Shown: positions 22,851 to 35,142 of the stretch, one piece after another
Position numbering within the stretch: position 1 is the first letter of the stretch
Layout: each line of letters opens with the position of its first letter
Origin: Orientallactaga sibirica
Taxonomy: Eukaryota > Chordata > Mammalia > Rodentia > Dipodidae
Assembly: GCA_036365145.1 (NCBI GenBank)
Contig: JAEOAD010002373.1
Location: 62,001-126,000 of the forward strand
Length of the DNA stretch: 64,000 bases
Reading direction: 5' to 3'
The notes under the pieces: generated by a model
The model's input: the letters and a program-made list of their open reading frames with translations, nothing else
Told to the model about the DNA's origin: nothing
Databases searched by the model: none
Translations under genes and position numbers: made by a program

Positions 22851-23201
22851 TGTGGCGGTTTACTTCAGGTGTTCCCCATAAACTTAAGTGTTCTGAATAC
22901 TCGGTTCTCAGCTGATGGGTATTTGGGAATTAAAGCCTCCTGGAGGCAGTGCATTGTTTGGGGCGGGCTTATGGCTATTATAGCCAGTTTGTCCTTGCCA
23001 GTATTTGGCACATTCTCCCGCTGCTATTGTGCACCTTATGTGGACCAGGGAGTGATGTCCACCCTCTGCTCATGGCATCGCTTCCCCCCTGACATCATGG
23101 AGCTTCCCTTTGAGTCTATAAGCCAAAAGAAACCTTTTCTTCCCTCACAAGTTGCTCTTGGTCAGGTGATTTCTGCCTGCAATGTGAACCTGACTGCAAC
23201 A
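22851..23201 (+). mobile_element. MaLR 5' LTR
   Basis: 351 bp from TGTGGCGGTTTACTTCAGG to CCTGACTGCAACA, with TG...CA termini. It is the partner of 24675-25022 in order and orientation; the two are visibly diverged (substitutions every few bases, several indels), so the insertion is old. A third copy lies at 55532-55823 (minus). Confidence 0.88.
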
Positions 23202-24332
23202 GTAAGGTTGGTACAAAGGAGTGCCGTCATTTGCTGCTGGACACCTGACTGTGTGGCTTTAATCTTTTGGAGCTGATTTTCAAGAGGAATGTGGAAGGAT
23301 TTGAAACCTTGGCCTAAGAGACGCCTTGAAATGCTGTAAGTACAGCTTGATGGACTTTTCTGGTCAGAGATGAAAGACCTGAATGCAGTAAGAACTAAGG
23401 ACCATGAGGTTTGGCTTATGATGGTGAGAAAGAACTTTGCCTGGACTGGGTTAGGAGCAGTTTGTATGAGAAGCTTGCTGTTATTCCTGTATCCTGAGAA
23501 GTTGTGCAGGGTTGCTTTGCATAAAAACAAACTGGTGTGAGCAGAGGGATCTGGCACAGAAAAAATGAAGTATTTGGGTGAAACTGCTGCTCATTCAGCT
23601 GCAATTGAGAGATTATAACCATTGACATTGGGCCAGCTGACCTGCACTGGGGCAACGGGAAGAATGTAGACTCTTTTGAAGGGGCCTGAGTGCTCAAGGA
23701 GTGTCCTATTCTTCAAAAGTCTGCTTTATTCCCCCCTGGATTGACAAATTGGCACCCTACCTGGTATTGTGGAGTATAAGAAATGTAGGAAAGAGAGGGT
23801 CATTGAGTTTGCAATGCGGTCTTGTGTTTTGGAAACAACCATGGGCAGTGTGAAGCAGGTTTGTTGGATTCCTGCATGGAGACCCAATGGAGCTGTGAGG
23901 ATGGACTGTGGCTTGCAGTGGAACATGGTGGAGATGCCAAGACCACGAGATGGCTGCCAAGGAAAGCTGCCAGCCCTGATGGATGAAGTTTTCTAGAACT
24001 GTGAGTAGCCTAGCGGGAAGGGTAGAATTGGAACTGTTAAGAATTGGTTGCTGGTTAGGATTATTGGACTTTGAGACTTGCCACTGGCTAGAGTTGTTGG
24101 ACTTGGAGCTATAGAATTTGACGATTGCCTTGGTTGTTTTAAATTTTGTATTGGTTGAATATTTTTTTGCTATGCCTAATGCCGCCTTTTGCAGTGTGAA
24201 TGTTTATTCTGTGCCATTATAGGTTTTTTTTGCTGATTTTTTTTTTTTTTTTGGTATTATGGCTCAGCTTAAAGATCTGGGACAATGGGGATGTATGAAC
24301 ATCATTGGAATTGATAAAAACTATGGGGACTT

Positions 24333-24588
24333 GGGCTGGAGAGATGGCTTAGCGGTTAAGGCGCCTACCTCCTAAGCCTAAGAACACTGGTTCCAATCTC
24401 CAGTGGTTCCAATCTCCAGGTTCCATGTTTAGCCAGATGCAAAGTGATGCAAGGGTGCAATGCTGCACTTGACCACACGGGGACACACACATCTGGATTT
24501 CATTCGCAGCAGCTGAGAGGCTGCTGGTGCACCCATCTCTATCTGTCTTCCTTTCCCTCTCTCTCTCTGTCTCTCTCTCAAAAAAAAA
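24333..24588 (+). mobile_element. DIP-like SINE inside the MaLR, duplicated B box
   Basis: Intact head GGGCTGGAGAGATGGCTTAGCGGTTAAGG. The 16-bp segment GGTTCCAATCTCCAG(T/G) occurs twice in tandem (24389-24404 and 24405-24420), giving two B-box-like motifs. It ends with (CT)n and an A tail. The target duplication AAAAACTATGGGGACTT is at 24316-24332 and again at about 24589-24605, and interrupts the MaLR internal sequence whose intact version is seen antisense near 55880. Confidence 0.95.
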
Positions 24589-24674
24589 AAAAACTATGGG
24601 GACTTAAAGTTGGATGAATGCATTGCATTTTACATCATGTATGGCTATCAGTTTATGGGGCCAGGGGGGCGTAA

Positions 24675-25022
24675 TGTGGTGGTTTGATTCAGGTGTGCCC
24701 TATAAACTTAGGTGTTCTGAATGCTAGGTTCCCAGCTGATGGAGATTTGGGAACTAATACCTCCAGGAGGCAGTGCATTGTTGGGTGAGGGCTTTTGGGT
24801 GTTATAGACAGCTCCCCATTGCTAGTGTTTGGTACACTCTCCTGTTGCTATTGTCCACCTTATGTTGGCCAGGGGGTGATGTCCACCCTCTGCTCATGCC
24901 ATCATTTCCCCCTGCCATCATGGAGCTTCCCCTTGAGTCTGTAAGCCAAAACGAACTCCTTTTTCCCAAAAGCTGCACTTGGTTGGGTGATTTCTGCCCA
25001 CAATATGAACCTGACTGCAACA
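24675..25022 (+). mobile_element. MaLR 3' LTR
   Basis: 348 bp from TGTGGTGGTTTGATTCAGG to CCTGACTGCAACA. The purine-rich GGGGCCAGGGGGGCG just upstream is the likely remnant of the polypurine tract. Confidence 0.88.
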
Positions 25023-25949
25023 CCAAGTATCTCTGGAATTCTGTAGTGTAGACAGCAGTCAAAACAAAGCAATCTTTGCTAAGGTGGGGCTGGGGGCTGA
25101 GGCATAGGCAGTAGAGATGATGTATGCTCTAGCTATGCCTCTTTCTGTGTGTTCCCTCCATTCGTATTCCCACACACTGATCCTCTTTCTCTTCCCAGAG
25201 ATGGGCCATGGTTCCCAAATGGAAGCTCTTTTAGTGTTTCCATCTAGCACAGCCTATACTTCTTACCATGTCGATTTGTGTCTCTGAATCTATATTAAAT
25301 TCACAATCAGTTTTCTGATTCCTGCTTAGCCACACAACATGGTGTCTTTTGGTTTTGGAGATATAAAAATTCAAGGACTTCTGCTCTCCCTAGCCCCAAA
25401 TTTTTTAACAGTAAGACCTCTCAATATGGTTCTACCACATACCAATGAGCAAGATAGGGAATTCAGGGGCCCTCTCCAGCATCTCCTTGCTATATGGATT
25501 GAAAAATATCCTATCTTAGATTTATTTTTTGTAGAATGCCAGAGTTTTCTTTGTGGACATTCCTAGGATTCTCCTTTTCTCTTTACCTTATAACTCCAGT
25601 GAGGGGATTGTTTACCTTGTTGCTAAGTTCTTGGTATACATATCAGAGTCCTTTATTCCTTTGGCCATACAAACCCCTCTATTTCTGGATTTCACCACCT
25701 GCATGTGGATGTTGTACTTCAGACTTATGGAGACCCAGGAAAGTGTTGGTTATCTTTAATCACTCATCTCCTCTCTTTCTGTTTATTGTCTTTTCTCTTC
25801 AGTTCTTCAGATTAGACAACTAATATTGATATATAGTTTTAAATTTATTTATTGTTTTTCTACCATCTCAAATCTTTTCTTGAATCATGCTATAGAATTT
25901 TCATTTAAATTATTATGTTTTCAAGTCCACAATCTCCACTTAGTTCTTT
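25023..25949. other. Mostly unassigned DNA, possible old L1 remnant
   Basis: No gene recognised. The part 25830-25950 (TTTTCATTTAAATTATTATGTTTTCAAG..., ATTTAGTTCTTTACAG-like) is reminiscent of complemented old L1 3' sequence, but too weakly to call. Confidence 0.4.
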
Positions 25950-26165
25950 ACAGTATTTATTCATTTATCTATGTATTTATTTGCTAGCAGAAAGACGAGA
26001 AAGAGGATGAATTAGAATGGACATACCTTTTGCCACTGCAAATCAATTTCAGATGCATGTATCACTTTGTGTATATTGCTTTACGTGGATAGTGGGGAAT
26101 CAAACCCTGTCCATCAGGGTTTGTGAGCAAGCACTTTTAAGTGCTGAGCCACCTCTCTAATTTCA
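25950..26165 (-). mobile_element. Diverged DIP-like SINE, antisense
   Basis: TTTGCCACTGCAAATCAATTTCAGATGCATG, GGGGAATCAAACCC, AAGTGCTGAGCCACCTCTCT. The microsatellite part is short and decayed, so it is an older copy. Confidence 0.85.
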
Positions 26166-26457
26166 ATTTCAATTTCATTTTTTAAATCAGAATACTATTT
26201 GATAGGTTGTTCCCACTATATCGGAAATTAAGGCACCTGGGTATCCACTCACAGGTATGTACTCAACAAAGGTCTGCATCCTCAAAAGACCTCATGTCAT
26301 TGTCATACCATTTGTACTGTAGTTTTGACACCTCTCTTCTTATGGAAATCATGGAGGAAATGCCCTGAAAAAAAATCCAGCCCATTGTAATTTGGGACAG
26401 GAAAAGGATCACCTTATTTCAAATACATGCCATGTACCTCATAAAGATTAATAAGAA

Positions 26458-26516
26458 TTTTTAAAAAATATTTTATTTACTTGGAGAAGGATAGGTAGAG
26501 CGAAAGAGAGAGAGGA

Positions 26517-26596
<80 letters not shown>

Positions 26597-26755
26597 TGAA
26601 TATGAATGGGCATGCTAGGGCCTGTTGCCATTGTAAAGAAACTCCAGATGCATGCACCACTTTGTGCATCTAGTATTATGTTGGTACTAGGGAATTAAAC
26701 CTGGGCCTGAAGGCTTTGCATCAAGCACCTTTAACCACTGAACTGATCTCCCTAG
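26458..26755 (-). mobile_element. DIP-like SINE, antisense, with ~85-bp (GA)n
   Basis: T-rich tail, GA-rich tract 26503-26593 (pure from about 26535), GGGCATGCTAGGGCC, CCAGATGCATGCACCAC, and a diverged head. The segment 26166-26457 before it holds nothing recognised. Confidence 0.9.
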
Positions 26756-27054
26756 ACTCCCACAAGAACTTCTTTAAATTTCACACCACATAAACCACCA
26801 GACTATTCGTTCCTTTCCATCTTGGCTCAGCCCACTCCAGTCTCTCTTTGGAACCCTTGCTTTGCTGAGCTTTGTGTATGCTGCTTTGCTAAATCAACTT
26901 CTGCTCAAACTGTGTCACTTGACTGAATTCAAAAAGACAGGAGCTGAGATTCCTCCCACAACAATAACTTTGGGGCCAACTATACTCAGGTTTATAGAAA
27001 TACATCTGTCTATTGAATTGCATGTGAACAAGATATATTGGAATGAGTTCTTTT

Positions 27055-27365
27055 GTGTCTTAGGCTGTTTTGTGATGCCATTATAATAATACAGATTGGG
27101 GAATTTGAGCAGAAATTCATTTCTCACAGATTACAAGCCTGAGAAGTTCAAGATCAAGTTGTCAATACTCTTATCTAGTAAGGGCCTTCTTGCAGTGTCT
27201 TCACATGGTGGAAGAGCAGAGAAGAGCAAATCATTGGCAGATGTCCTTTAAAGGAGCCCTTGTTTTGCACTCCCCTATTAGGCCCCCTGTTTCCAACACT
27301 GTTGCATGAGGCTTTAAATCTCATCATGGAATTTGGAGATGGCAAAAGCACTCAGACCATACACT
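27055..27365 (-). mobile_element. Old MaLR-type LTR fragment, antisense (tentative)
   Basis: TAGGCTGTTTTGTGATGCC, ACAGATTGGGGAATTTGAGC, AAATTCATTTCTCACAGATTAC, GAAGTTCAAGATCAAG, and TCTTCACATGGTGGAAGAGC follow the order of complemented MST/MLT1-class LTRs. Heavily diverged. Confidence 0.6.
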
Positions 27366-28977
27366 TTTCCCTTCTCAGCTATTTGGCAGAGTACAATGCA
27401 GCAGGAGAAAATGGAAAGCTCTTGAAATTATCTGGATAGCAGAACAGAAACTTGTGATGTGTTTTCTTCTTTCTGGTGACATTTTAACAGTATGAAGTTA
27501 GGTGCACATACACCAGCCTACTTGACACCAGGCCTTTGCAGCATTTCCAAAGCTGATTTCACAAGCACTTGTGGGTCAAATGTATGCAAGCATTTAATGG
27601 GAAAAAATAAGACAGTTTATACTCAACCATGATGTCACATGAGATGGAATCATCCCTAATTTGCTACCTTTGAGGGAACTGTATAATCATTGTATATATC
27701 TTATGAAAAGACAGAATGATTTCTGCTTGTTGAAATTCATGATCAAATTTCTCTTCTTACATATTTCCTGTGAGGATTTAGGGGAGGAAACATATCTAAT
27801 TAAGGAGGATAAAACCCTGACCAAAGTCCCTCTATCTTGATGAAATGAAATTTCCCTAACACAATGGAATTTAAGATGTAAATGTGTTTGAAGCAGTTGC
27901 AGTTATAATTGTTTCCACTAAGGTGTGCTAGATCTCTAAATATTATTCATGCTCCTCTTCCTGTACCAGATGCTGTGCAGTGAACTCCACAATGTTCCCT
28001 GCCTTCCCCAGGGCCGCCAAGCCCTCTACCACACAGGAGGAGGTTTCTGGGCAGGAACAACAGTGTACTGCACACCAATTCAGCTAAAATGTAAAGGAGC
28101 ACAAGAGACCATTTTAAAATGTCAAATGAATAGAACAAATAGTTACATTTGGAATTGATGAATTTATCAACACTCTCTGTTATTGGCTTTGATCTGGTGG
28201 AAGTAATTTGGTTTATCTGAAAAATTCTAGATGAACCTGATAAAAGGAAGTCTTTCAGGCAGCCTTTCTCCTCATAAAGCTCTTTAATAGTGTACTATTA
28301 TTTATGATCAGAGCTACAGATTGAAGTTCTCTGTGCTTTCGACATACATCAATGTGAGGCTATCATTATTCCTAATGGTTTCAGTCCCTAGAGGTTTATA
28401 AGATCATCTAGTAAAATCTGAAAAACAATTAACACAAAAGAACAGTTATAAATAAATATCTCAGGTGGGTGCTGGAATAGATCCTGAGCTTGTATTAACA
28501 AACTTTTTTTTGGATAGAAAGAATTCTTTATTTGTAGTACTAAGCTCATTTTTTTCCCCAAGTATAAAGTTACCAACCAGAAATTTAGCTAGTTTGCTCA
28601 AAATCTTTCTATGAATTTAGTGATTTCATGACAGACTATAAAAGATTTGCCAGGAGGATCTGCCAACTTTCCCCACAGTCCAGTTCTGGGTGCTTCATAG
28701 AAGGTCCTACAGGTCCACCTTGGTTTCCAAGTACTTTTCTGAATGCAAAGTATTTCTTTGGCCAAAAAAAATCTCATTTGGGATGTTCTTTGGAGTTACA
28801 TTCTTTATTTTCTGTGTTTTCAGTTAAAAAGAAGTCCCACTTTAGTCAATGTGACTGTTAGCCGATCACCTTGCTTACATAGTTTGATTCCCTATTTTGA
28901 CTATATTTTCATCACTGTGATCAATTTGAATAAGAAGAAAAATATTAGCTTCTCTTTTTATAGTTAACTTTTATTTA
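27366..28977. other. 1.6 kb single-copy DNA
   Basis: No recognised repeat. An open frame at 27949-28158 follows a CCTTCCCCAG acceptor-like sequence, but its product has no family I recognise and no donor site supports an exon. Confidence 0.5.
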
Positions 28978-29134
28978 TTTATTTATTTTTTTGGTTTTTC
29001 AAGGTAGAGTCTTGCTAGCACAGGCTGAACTGGCATTCAATATGTAGTCTCCGGGTAACCTCAAATTCATGGCGCTCCTCCTACCTCTGCCTCTCAAGTG
29101 CTGGAATTAAAGGCATGTACCACCTTGTCCAGCT
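28978..29134 (-). mobile_element. B1 SINE, antisense
   Basis: (TTTA)n/T tail, TCAAGGTAGAGTCTTGC, GAACTGGCATTCAATATGTAG, GTGCTGGAATTAAAGGC; diverged. Confidence 0.88.
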
Positions 29135-29189
29135 AGCTTTTAATTTAAATTCGCTCTAGAGAAAAATCTCTGCCAACATGGTTACGCAG

Positions 29190-29374
29190 GGTTTTTTTTT
29201 TTTTTTTTTTTGCTTGTTTGTTTTTGTTTTTGTTTTTGGAGGTAGGGACTCACTCTACCTTAGGCTGACCTGGAATTCACTGTGTCTTCTCAGGGTGGCC
29301 TCAAACTCACAGTGATCCTCCTACCTCTGCCTCCCGCGTTCTGGGATTAAAGGTGTGTGCCACCACTCCTGGCC
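29190..29374 (-). mobile_element. B1 SINE, antisense, long T tail
   Basis: A T20 and (GTTTTT)n tail precede GGAGGTAGGGACTCACTC and the B1 body, ending at CTCCTGGCC. Confidence 0.9.
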
Positions 29375-29473
29375 AGAGTTATGTAGTTTTTTTTATCCAG
29401 TTTTACATTAGAGAATCAGTTGATAAGTAACTTAGAAGATTGTTTTAAAATGACAGTAAAAATGACTCTTACC

Positions 29474-29688
29474 AGCTGGAGAGATTGCTCAGCAGTTAAG
29501 GCTCTTGCCCACAAAGGCTGAGGACCTGAGTTTGATTCCCCAGTACCCATGTAAAGCCAGATGCTCAAGGTGGTGCATGTGTCTAGAGTTCATTTGCAGT
29601 GGCAGGATGCCCTGGCTTGTCCATTCTTATTCTCTCTCTGTTCCTCACACACTCTCCTCAAATAAATAAATATCTAAAAAAAAAAAAG
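29474..29688 (+). mobile_element. DIP-like SINE
   Basis: AGCTGGAGAGATTGCTCAGCAGTTAAGG head, GAGTTTGATTCCCC B box, TCTAGAGTTCATTTGCAGTGGC, CT-rich segment, (AAAT)n and A11 tail. Confidence 0.93.
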
Positions 29689-32600
29689 CTCTTTCATTGA
29701 GCTAACATTTTTCTGCTGAAATATTTTTCAATGATATTGTCATACTTTCCTACTTTATATCATTACACAATATTGCCCTACATACTCAGACCAAATTTAA
29801 TAACATCTAAAAAAAACTTTTTGGTTACAGTAAGCCTCCTTTTGTTTTGTGGAATTTTCAAAATAATTGTAATAAGTAGACAATCAAATAAGTGAGTTTT
29901 CATTTTTATGGAAAATTTCATTTGAGTTTCATGGAAAATAACATGTTTCCCTTTTCATCTGGTTATTATGTTAACGAGTTAGAAAATGTGAAGTGACATC
30001 TATAGTCTTACTGATATATGTTGTTTAAATAATGGTAGAATCATCAGGAAGTAATTTAGGACAGTGAAAATTTTATAATGTTAGCACAGAGAACCCTTTT
30101 ACTTGTGAAATCACTTGAGATGATTTATTGCAACAATTGTCTCCATAATTATTGCCTGCTAAATAATAGTGATTAATGATTATTTCCTAAAACCTTAAAT
30201 AAGAGAATAAGATTCATTTAACCCATTTAGAGGTATAGGGTAATATATTGCTTCAGAAAATAGACATCTAGAGGAATTTTATTGTTCAATGTCATACAAA
30301 TATAAAACAAATAGAACTCTTCCTGTCCTAGGTTAACCTGAGGCTGCTTAAAAATACTTTCTGAAACCAAGCAGAAATGAATGTTGAAAATCACAGAGTC
30401 TAAAGCTAATGAGGGAAAACCTGTATCATATAACAACATATCTAAACAAAGGAACAATTTCTTAACATGATACAAAGGGCAAAATGAATATCATCAGTGC
30501 TGAGAAGAGCAGCAACTGTTGCTGAGTACAAAACACAGGCGACCTGAGGGTACACTGAGGGGCCGTCAGCAGACCTGTCAATGGGGCTCAATTACAGTAA
30601 GATACAGCAATTTATCTGGCTTAGTTTAGATTTATGGCATTAATAATTCTTTTTCTTCTAAAAAGCAAAGCCTGTTGGAACTTAATTAGAAATGTGGAAA
30701 GTCTACAAGGAATATTTAGGCCAGTCAATGGTCTATAGTTATTTAATATGAAAAGAAAAGAGAAAAGGATCTCATTTGCTTTTTGACAAGTGAAACTAAA
30801 ATTGTCCCCTAAAAGTACTTTCCATGAACTATTTCAAATGAATAGATTTCATGTGAATTCTATAGTTAATTTGGAGGTGGAGATGTACATGCATTGCAAT
30901 AAATTTGGTTAATATTATTGTGTTTCTTTTTCCTTTTATATGAATAATGGAGGTGAGTTTTAAGCCTTGAGTAAGTTAGAAAGTGCTACTCATCTGTAGA
31001 GAAATTTAGGTTGGTTCACTGTCAAAAGTATAGGAAGACCCAACTTAACTATACTAATCCACTACAGTGCTATTTTGTTATTGGAGTGAGAAATTCTAAA
31101 GGCGCTTTGGAGCAGAAATGGAGAAGTTTGGTCATTGAGAGGCTTAGGACCTAGGGGGTCAGGGACTGGGTATGGGCACGACACTCCTGAGTAGGAGGTC
31201 TTGAGAATCAGACCACAAGGCCTTCCAGAAAACCAGAGGGAAACATTTATTTCACCCTTTTATGACTATCACTTTGAATCAACTTTTCTTCCAGTAAGAG
31301 AGAGGAATTCCACACATAGCAAAACTTAGCTGTGGAAAGAAGAAAGCTGCAAACAGGAATCTTCCAGACTGTTGGTGGCATTTAGGATTGGGTGAGGCAA
31401 TGGTAAAGACTAACTCTCGGAAGACATAGCTTAATTAATCACAGGGTACTAAGAGAAATCAGATTTGAAAATTCAGGATCAGAAGAACTGCAAATTATAT
31501 TAGTTCCGAAATGGGAAGAGTACATGCTCCAGATCTGAAAGAATGGATACATGTAATCAGTAAATTTAGCTTTTTTGTACTCAAAACCAGTCATAGCTAT
31601 TTGTGTCTTCTTCAGAGAGAAATTCTATTTTTTTTTTTTTTTTTTTTTTTGGAGGAAACAACTCCCTTCTACTGTGTTTCCAAGAATGTAGATGGGAATT
31701 TTACAATTATTATTTAGCATTGACCTCAAATTCTCATAAAATGCAACCAGCAAGGAAGACATGTGCTATATTAACCCATTAATACTTGCAAATTATAATT
31801 CTTTTACATATTTTAGTGATAGAAGAATAGGTTAATTATGTAAAGAGTACATCATAGGGTCAGTAAAAGAATATTCTGTAGTTTAGATTTTCCTTCTGCA
31901 GATTTTACTAGCTCCAATTGTTAGACTTTAAAGTTGCTTATATTGAAAAAAATATGAAATACATGTTACTTACATAGAAAGTTAATCAATGAAAGTTACT
32001 AAATGATAACTAAGTTACTATTTAAGTGTGAGGTACTCGGGGACATGCTTATGGTTTCCGGCTTAAAGATTACAATCCATGTTGTCAGTAAACCTTCTCT
32101 TTTAATAAACAAAGAGTGAGGATAATTGTGAAAATATGTTTTAACTAGGTCAAGTTTACTATCAGTTGGTTCAGGAAAGCCAGTTTTTAAGAGAAGTAGC
32201 TTCCACAAAGAAGCTTCTCGTCTGTACTTTGGTTTGGCAACAAAGCAAAGAGGAGGAAAGTTGATGTTTATTTAAAAAATAAACTATAATATACCTGCAG
32301 TGAATAGTTTTCAGTTGTGGTAATTGGCAGGTCATATCATTCAATTTATTTATTTCTTAACCTTCCTCTCACGTTCATGGCCTCATGTACTTGGAAGAGC
32401 TGGTGTCTACTTTATCAACAGTTTACTCATGAGGGCCAAATAAAGCATTCTGATGAAGAATAGTTCTTCATATGTGCTGGTTTTCTTTAATAATTCTTTT
32501 TACCATGAAATAATTAATGTGCAAACAAAGAAACATCAATTGCATTTAAAAAGCCAATAAACTCCACAATGCACCAGCAAATTGAAGAGGTAGACCAAGA

Positions 32601-33530
32601 TATAGTGGACTTCAACAACACCAAGATTGTGAGTCAAAACATAGTCTATTTTCACTATTAGCTGTAAATACTATATTTATATTTAATTCTTAACCTTGGA
32701 ATCATGTGATTTATGCAAAAGGGTAAATATGAACTTTAATGGGGTATGCATTTTATATCTTTTTCTTCCTGTTGAAATAAGTTTGAAATTGTTAAATATA
32801 TATATATATATAATTCCCGTGGACACTCTCATCAGTTTTTCCTTAAGATTCCCAAATATTTTAAAAGAACGTAAAGCATACCAGTGTGCTTTTTTTGTTA
32901 AGGGGTGTTTAATGGCCCTGAAAAGGCTTCAAGGTACTCTTCACTTTCTTCATTTTATATACTCCTCCACAGATCCTGTGTTATGAGCATCCTCCAGTTA
33001 TAAAGGAGGGAAGATGGGGTTTCTTATTTTAATTGGCCAGTGGGGAAATTGCTGCCATGGACAAATCTCTGTTTTACTGCTGAACACAGTTTTTACTTTT
33101 TTTGTATTTCTACCCTCATGTTTGCAGTGTGAGATATTTTATCCTGGTTGCAGCATAAGCCAAATTCTAATAGTAAGATATTGATTTAATTTGAATTAAT
33201 TTTTCTAGATACATCTCAGGAGACAGAAAGCCCCAAACTTTTAAACATAGGTAGGAAGTAATACCAATGCAAAATACTGTACTCCTGTAGATAGCCAAAA
33301 TAATTATAAAAAGAAAAGAACTGAGTGTTCAGGACAGAAATATTTAGAAGCTTACTTCATGAGGTAGAATATTATCACCAGTTGCCTGAGTGATAATTAA
33401 TCTTAGCTAATCAAATAGAAACTAAAATTAAATTTAATATGCAATAAAAGGGCTGTTTTTTAATGAATGTATTTCCAAGTTGTGTTACACAAAGAAGCTT
33501 CCACTTAAATAAACTTACAAGACATAATGA
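29689..33530. other. 3.8 kb repeat-poor single-copy DNA
   Basis: The longest stretch without recognisable mobile elements. AT-rich, with a T-run at about 31629-31650 and a short (TA)n at about 32797-32812. No gene, RNA gene or conserved domain is visible. Low repeat content could reflect constraint or chance. Confidence 0.55.
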
Positions 33531-33535
33531 GTGTT

Positions 33536-33878
33536 TTTTTGCACATGTATGTGTGTGTTATGTACATGCATGTGTATATGTATGTATGTGGGCACACATG
33601 CGTATGTGTGCTGGTCAGGCAAGAGGTTGACACTGGATATCACCTCTAGACCTCATTTACATGAGACAGGATCTTCTTTACCAAACCTGGAACTCACCCA
33701 TCTGGCTGGTCCATCTGGTCAGCAAGTATCAGAGATCCTTCTGTGTGCCTCCTCGACTCTGGGATTACATTCACATGCCAAGATATGTGGCAGTTTATAT
33801 GGGGTGCTGCGGAGCTGAACTCATGTTCACAGGCTTGCATGGCAAGTGCTTTACCCATTGAGCCATCTCCCCAGCCTC
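33536..33878 (-). mobile_element. B4/RSINE1 SINE, antisense
   Basis: A (TG)-rich 3' end, GGTTGACACTGGATATCACC, ATGAGACAGGATCTTC, GGAACTCACCCATCTGGCTGG, TCTGGGATTACA, then the ID-like part GTGCTTTACCCATTGAGCCATCTCCCCAGCC. This ID-plus-B1 composite is typical of mouse-related rodents. Confidence 0.88.
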
Positions 33879-33949
33879 CAGATAACAGTTTTAGTGTTAG
33901 CTATCTGCTCCTCTTATTTAATTTTTAAGAATGCAATATAAAGCAACAT

Positions 33950-34131
33950 AGTTTTCCCTTTTAACTTTTTAATTTTAATTTTTTATGCTAGGGCCTCTTG
34001 CTGCTGCAAATGAACTCCAGAAGCATGCATCACTTTATGCATCTGGCTTTCATGAGTACTGATGAATTGAACACGGCCTGGAAGGCTTTGCAAGCAAGTT
34101 CCTTTAACAGCTGAGCTATCTCCCAAGCCCT
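33950..34131 (-). mobile_element. DIP-like SINE, antisense
   Basis: T-rich tail, GCTAGGGCCTCTTGCTGCTGC, CTCCAGAAGCATGCATCAC, GAGCTATCTCCCAAGCC. No GA tract remains. Confidence 0.87.
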
Positions 34132-34285
34132 GTTTCCCCTTTTAATGAGTCTCAAATGTGAATATTTACTGTTCCTAGTATTTTAAAGTAAAATATGATA
34201 TTATTGTATATACATTAATTTTTTAAGAATTATTAACAATCATTTTGATAACTGACCCAATCACTTCAACTTATATTCTAGCACT

Positions 34286-34493
34286 AAAACATGGGGTAAT
34301 GGCCCAGTGGTTAAAGACTCTTGATCACAATGCCTGTCAGCCTGAATCCAATTTCCCAGTAAAGCTGTAAAGCTGGATGCACAAAGTGACACATGCATCT
34401 GGAGTGTGTTTTCAGTGGCAAGAGGACCTGGTATGTCCATAAGCCCCCTTTCTACTAGAAAATAAATAAAAATATTTAAAAAATAAATAATTC
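34286..34493 (+). mobile_element. Diverged DIP-like SINE
   Basis: GGGGTAATGGCCCAGTGGTTAAAG head, AGCTGTAAAGCTGGATGCAC, GCATCTGGAGTG, AAATAAATAAAA tail. Confidence 0.83.
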
Positions 34494-34494
34494 A

Positions 34495-34634
34495 TCTGGG
34501 TGTGGTGGTGTATGGCTTAAATCTCAGTGCTCAGGAGCCAGAGGTAGGAGGATTGCTGTGAGTCTGAGGCCAGCCTGGAACTACAGAGTGACTTTCAGGT
34601 CAGCCTGGGCTAGAGTGAGACACTATGTAAAAAA
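34495..34634 (+). mobile_element. B1 SINE
   Basis: CTGGGTGTGGTGGTGTATGGC through GAGTGAGACACTATG with A/(AT)n tail. It sits directly in the A-rich tail of the preceding SINE. Confidence 0.9.
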
Positions 34635-34861
34635 TATATATATATGTTTTGTTTTAACTCTATAATCTTGATATATTCTTTTTATGATGATAACATTTAA
34701 AGTCAATTTAGCCTTTTTTTGTTATTTTTTTCAGCAGAAGATTATTTTTTAGGCTTCAGAACATTTTTGTAAATGTATATGTATATTTATATATTATTAT
34801 ATATAAATATATATGTGTGTATGTCTTTATATATTATTATATATAAATTTGTATGTGTATT

Positions 34862-35074
34862 TTATTTGAGAGGATGCAGAGAGAGAGAAAGATAGACAGT
34901 GGAAGAGAGAGAGAATATGAACTGGCACATTAGAGCCTCTTGCCACTGCAAGAGAACTCCAGACACATGTGGCACTTTGTGTATCTGGCTTTACGTGGAT
35001 ACTGGGGAATCAAACCCAGGCCAGCGCACTTTGCAATTGAGTGCCTTTAACCACAGAGTCATTTCTCCAGCTTC
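34862..35074 (-). mobile_element. DIP-like SINE, antisense
   Basis: GA-rich segment, GCACATTAGAGCCTCTTGCC, CTGGCTTTACGTGG, head complement TCATTTCTCCAGC. The 34740-34860 stretch beforehand is AT-rich with two near-identical TATATATTATTATATATAAAT blocks. Confidence 0.88.
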
Positions 35075-35093
35075 ATATTTAAAACATTACTTT

Positions 35094-35099
35094 TAATAT

Positions 35100-35142
<43 letters not shown>

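Larger units (their letters stand above)
22851..25022 (+). mobile_element. Complete ERVL-MaLR endogenous retroelement (non-autonomous)
   Basis: Two same-strand LTRs flank about 1.47 kb of internal sequence (23202-24674). Right after the 5' LTR, TTGGTACAAAGGAGTGCC resembles the MaLR primer-binding site and leader (TTGGTACCAGGAGTG-type). The phrases GTGTGGCTTTAATC, GGAAGGATTTGAAACCTTGGCC and CTTGAAATGCTGTAAG also echo MaLR internal sequences. MaLRs encode no retroviral enzymes, and I see no gag, pol or env motif; open frames are chance. The internal 3' part is interrupted by a SINE at 24333. Confidence 0.85.

Noticed and set aside
22797..23996. Open frames of 66-159 codons in the MaLR LTR and internal region
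   Set aside because: Both strands and several frames are open by chance. MaLR elements are non-coding, and no gag, pol or env motif is seen.
25536..25823. 95-codon hydrophobic open frame suggesting a membrane protein
   Set aside because: T-rich DNA gives Phe/Leu/Ser-rich frames. Overlapping frames look alike and there is no family resemblance.
27949..28158. 69-codon frame preceded by an acceptor-like CCTTCCCCAG
   Set aside because: No donor site, no domain, no neighbouring exons. A single splice-like motif is not evidence.
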